22,884 bases of DNA, taken from Lachnospiraceae bacterium UBA3814. GTDB lineage: Bacteria > Bacillota > Clostridia > Lachnospirales > Lachnospiraceae. The notes beneath the pieces were generated by a model. The model was not told the origin of the DNA, ran no database searches, and worked only from the letters and a program-made list of their open reading frames with translations. The stretch is from NCBI GenBank assembly GCA_002368575.1, contig DFEA01000039.1, positions 1-22,884 of the forward strand, written 5' to 3'. How positions within the stretch are numbered: the stretch's first letter is position 1; each line of letters opens with the position of its first letter. Below are positions 21,224-22,884 of this stretch, piece after piece. A program made the position numbers and the translations under genes.

Positions 21224-22884
21224 CACCCGCATGGTCAGCACGTTCAGACCGAGCAGGTTCTGATAGTCCACGCTTTTTGCGATCCGAATCACCATGCGCA
21301 GGCCGATATTGCGCATCATGTCCTGCGTGTCGAGGAGCTCGGCGCGCTCCTGCGGGTTGAAGGGCTCGCAGTCATCCTTGACGCGCAGGATGACATCCTC
21401 GCCCTTGTGGACGACGCGCACATCCACCGCGTGGGGCTTGTTGTCCGCATGGAAGCCGTGCTTGACGATGTTCGCCGCCATCTCCTCCAGACACAGTGCG
21501 GAGTAATACGCGCGCTTACGTTCAATGCCGCGCCCGGAGCAGAACGCGAGGACCCGTTCGGAGGTGGCGGTCACCTCGTCCATGCTGTGAATCGTGATGT
21601 CCAGCCGCTGCTCCTCGGCGGCACCGAAATCAGGGGGAAGGGTGATCCATTCTTCCAGCGTTTTCGGAAGGCGTTTCCAGTAAATCACGGCATAAGCCGC
21701 CGCGAACAGCGCTGTGACCGCATAACCTGTGAGCATGGTAATCCACAGACCGTCAAGCCCCATCCGGGGAACCAGCACGATCGCCAGCGGCCCCATGACG
21801 GCGATGCCCTCCATCAGGGAAAACATGTTGACCGCCTTGATCCTGCCCAGCGCCTGATAGTAGGAGGAAAAGATAGACGCAAGTATCTGTAAAAGAAGGA
21901 AAAGACTTCCCCAGCGGATTCCGCTGAGCGTCATCGCGTACACCGCCGACGTATGATCGGAATAGTAAAGGCCGGTGAAAAAACCTGCCAGCAGAAACTC
22001 CAGCGCGGCGGTAAGCAGTACAATGGCATAGCCTTTCGTGAGGATTGTCCGCATCAGCAATGTCAGGGAACGCCGATCCTCCTCGCCATAGCTGACGCTT
22101 GCCAGGATCCTTCCGGTCGTCGAGATGCCGGAGACCATCGCAGAGAACAATATGTATACCATGTTGAAGGTGGCCAGCGCGGCGACCGCCTCCAGCGTCG
22201 CATGCGCGGCAAGCATGCGGTTGAAGATCGTGCTTCTCAGCGCGGTCAGGAAGATAAGCAGGGCGCTGGGAAAGCCGATGCGGACCATGCTAGCAATCTC
22301 GCTCCAGTCAATGGCCCGGATAGAGTATTTCAGCGTCGCCATCGGCTTCAGGAAAAAGCTGCCCACGACGGCAAGATACGCCCAGTTGCTCAGAGATGTT
22401 GCAATTCCAAGCCCCATGGCGCCCATGCCCAGCACGGCGGCAAAGAGAAGGTCAAACCCGGCGTTTACGACAAGCATGAGCCCGGTGGCGATGTAATTGC
22501 GCATGCTTTGGCGTTCGAGCTGCAGAAACGACGCGAGCTGCTGTCCCAGCAGCAGTGGAATCACACCGATGCCTCTGCCGATGATATAGTTTGAAACATC
22601 CGCCATGTTTTCCTGCGTCGCCCCGAGGAGCCCCGCAAGGGTCCGGGGGATCAGAAAGCTCGCGAGGGTCACAGTCGCTGTAAATGCCAGCGCGATCGTC
22701 AGATTCAGCGAGAATACGCCCCGCGTTTTCTCCATGCGTCCCTCGCCCATGTATCTGCCGCACAACACCTGAGAGCTTGCCATCAGGATCATGCTGACCG
22801 CCATACACGCCATCTGCAGCGGTGTGTAGATTCCGATGGCGCTCATTGCTTTCGCCCCTACAAAGTTGCTGCCGACCAGACCGT
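21221..22884 (-). CDS. MATE-family transporter fused to an RsbW-like ATPase domain (5' end beyond window)
   Basis: The frame is open to the window edge and reads GLVGSNFVGAKAMSAIGIYTPL, a typical MATE start, so the ATG at 22846 is internal and the gene is cut by the window end. Visible are about 11 membrane helices (to about residue 390 counted from 22846), then a cytoplasmic C-terminal domain of about 140 residues (LDITIHSMDEVTATSERVLAF...). That domain is a HATPase_c_2/RsbW-like fold: N-box LCLEEMAANIVKHGF, G1-like VKDDCEPFNP, G2-like RNIGLRMVIRIA. MATE proteins export drugs or metabolites by cation gradient; the fused ATPase/anti-sigma-like domain suggests sensing or signalling (inference). 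Base composition looks higher in G+C than the neighbours. The gene ends in the 27-bp palindrome. Confidence 0.88.
   Translation of the reverse strand, partial: GLVGSNFVGAKAMSAIGIYTPLQMACMAVSMILMASSQVLCGRYMGEGRMEKTRGVFSLNLTIALAFTATVTLASFLIPRTLAGLLGATQENMADVSNYIIGRGIGVIPLLLGQQLASFLQLERQSMRNYIATGLMLVVNAGFDLLFAAVLGMGAMGLGIATSLSNWAYLAVVGSFFLKPMATLKYSIRAIDWSEIASMVRIGFPSALLIFLTALRSTIFNRMLAAHATLEAVAALATFNMVYILFSAMVSGISTTGRILASVSYGEEDRRSLTLLMRTILTKGYAIVLLTAALEFLLAGFFTGLYYSDHTSAVYAMTLSGIRWGSLFLLLQILASIFSSYYQALGRIKAVNMFSLMEGIAVMGPLAIVLVPRMGLDGLWITMLTGYAVTALFAAAYAVIYWKRLPKTLEEWITLPPDFGAAEEQRLDITIHSMDEVTATSERVLAFCSGRGIERKRAYYSALCLEEMAANIVKHGFHADNKPHAVDVRVVHKGEDVILRVKDDCEPFNPQERAELLDTQDMMRNIGLRMVIRIAKSVDYQNLLGLNVLTMRV

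Noticed and set aside
21206..22594. Plus-strand open frames of over 200 codons opposite the MATE gene
   Set aside because: Histidine/arginine-rich products typical of the complement of GC-rich coding DNA; the minus-strand transporter explains the region.

Overview
The window looks like part of a Clostridia (probably Lachnospiraceae-type gut Firmicute) chromosome. Protein sequences, strong AGGAGG-like ribosome binding sites, TTGACA-type promoters and the gene families all fit; this is judged from family resemblance, not a search. Nearly every gene lies on the minus strand, so transcription runs from high to low coordinates.

The core (about 16,600 down to 1,125) is a ribosomally made peptide (RiPP) locus of the NHLP/Nif11 class. 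In transcription order it holds a TetR-type regulator with a promoter and candidate operator, a small membrane protein, an HlyD-like secretion protein, a C39 peptidase/ABC exporter, a second NHLP-type ABC protein, a Nif11-leader precursor peptide, a HigB/HigA-like toxin-antitoxin pair with its own promoter and terminator, a second Nif11-leader precursor, a radical SAM/SPASM maturase, a short coupled ORF, and a third precursor with a much shortened leader. Next come a 72-residue protein that carries the same leader motif (DELSEDEL...AAGG), an ECF-like sigma factor, a membrane-bound SpoIIE/PP2C phosphatase, an RsbW-like anti-sigma kinase, a STAS antagonist, and a frameshifted HExxH protein. Many of these genes overlap by 1-4 bases or nearly touch. 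The inferred logic is: an outside signal is sensed by the phosphatase, relayed through STAS and RsbW-like partner switching to a sigma factor, and drives production, radical SAM modification, leader removal and export of cysteine-containing peptides.

The flanks are decayed accessory DNA. On the left (1-1,024, plus strand) is the C-terminal part of a probable mobilisation protein with an in-frame stop. On the right (16,780-21,053) are a Sel1-repeat remnant, an N-terminally truncated Rpn/YhgA-like protein, a phage/ICE-like hypothetical, two small co-directional ORFs, a frameshifted ParB-like gene, and a secreted repeat protein broken by an in-frame stop and closed by a palindromic element.

The right end (21,221-22,884) looks more GC-rich by eye. 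It holds the 3' part of a MATE transporter fused to an RsbW-like ATPase domain, bounded by a 27-bp perfect inverted repeat. No tRNA, rRNA or CRISPR array was seen.
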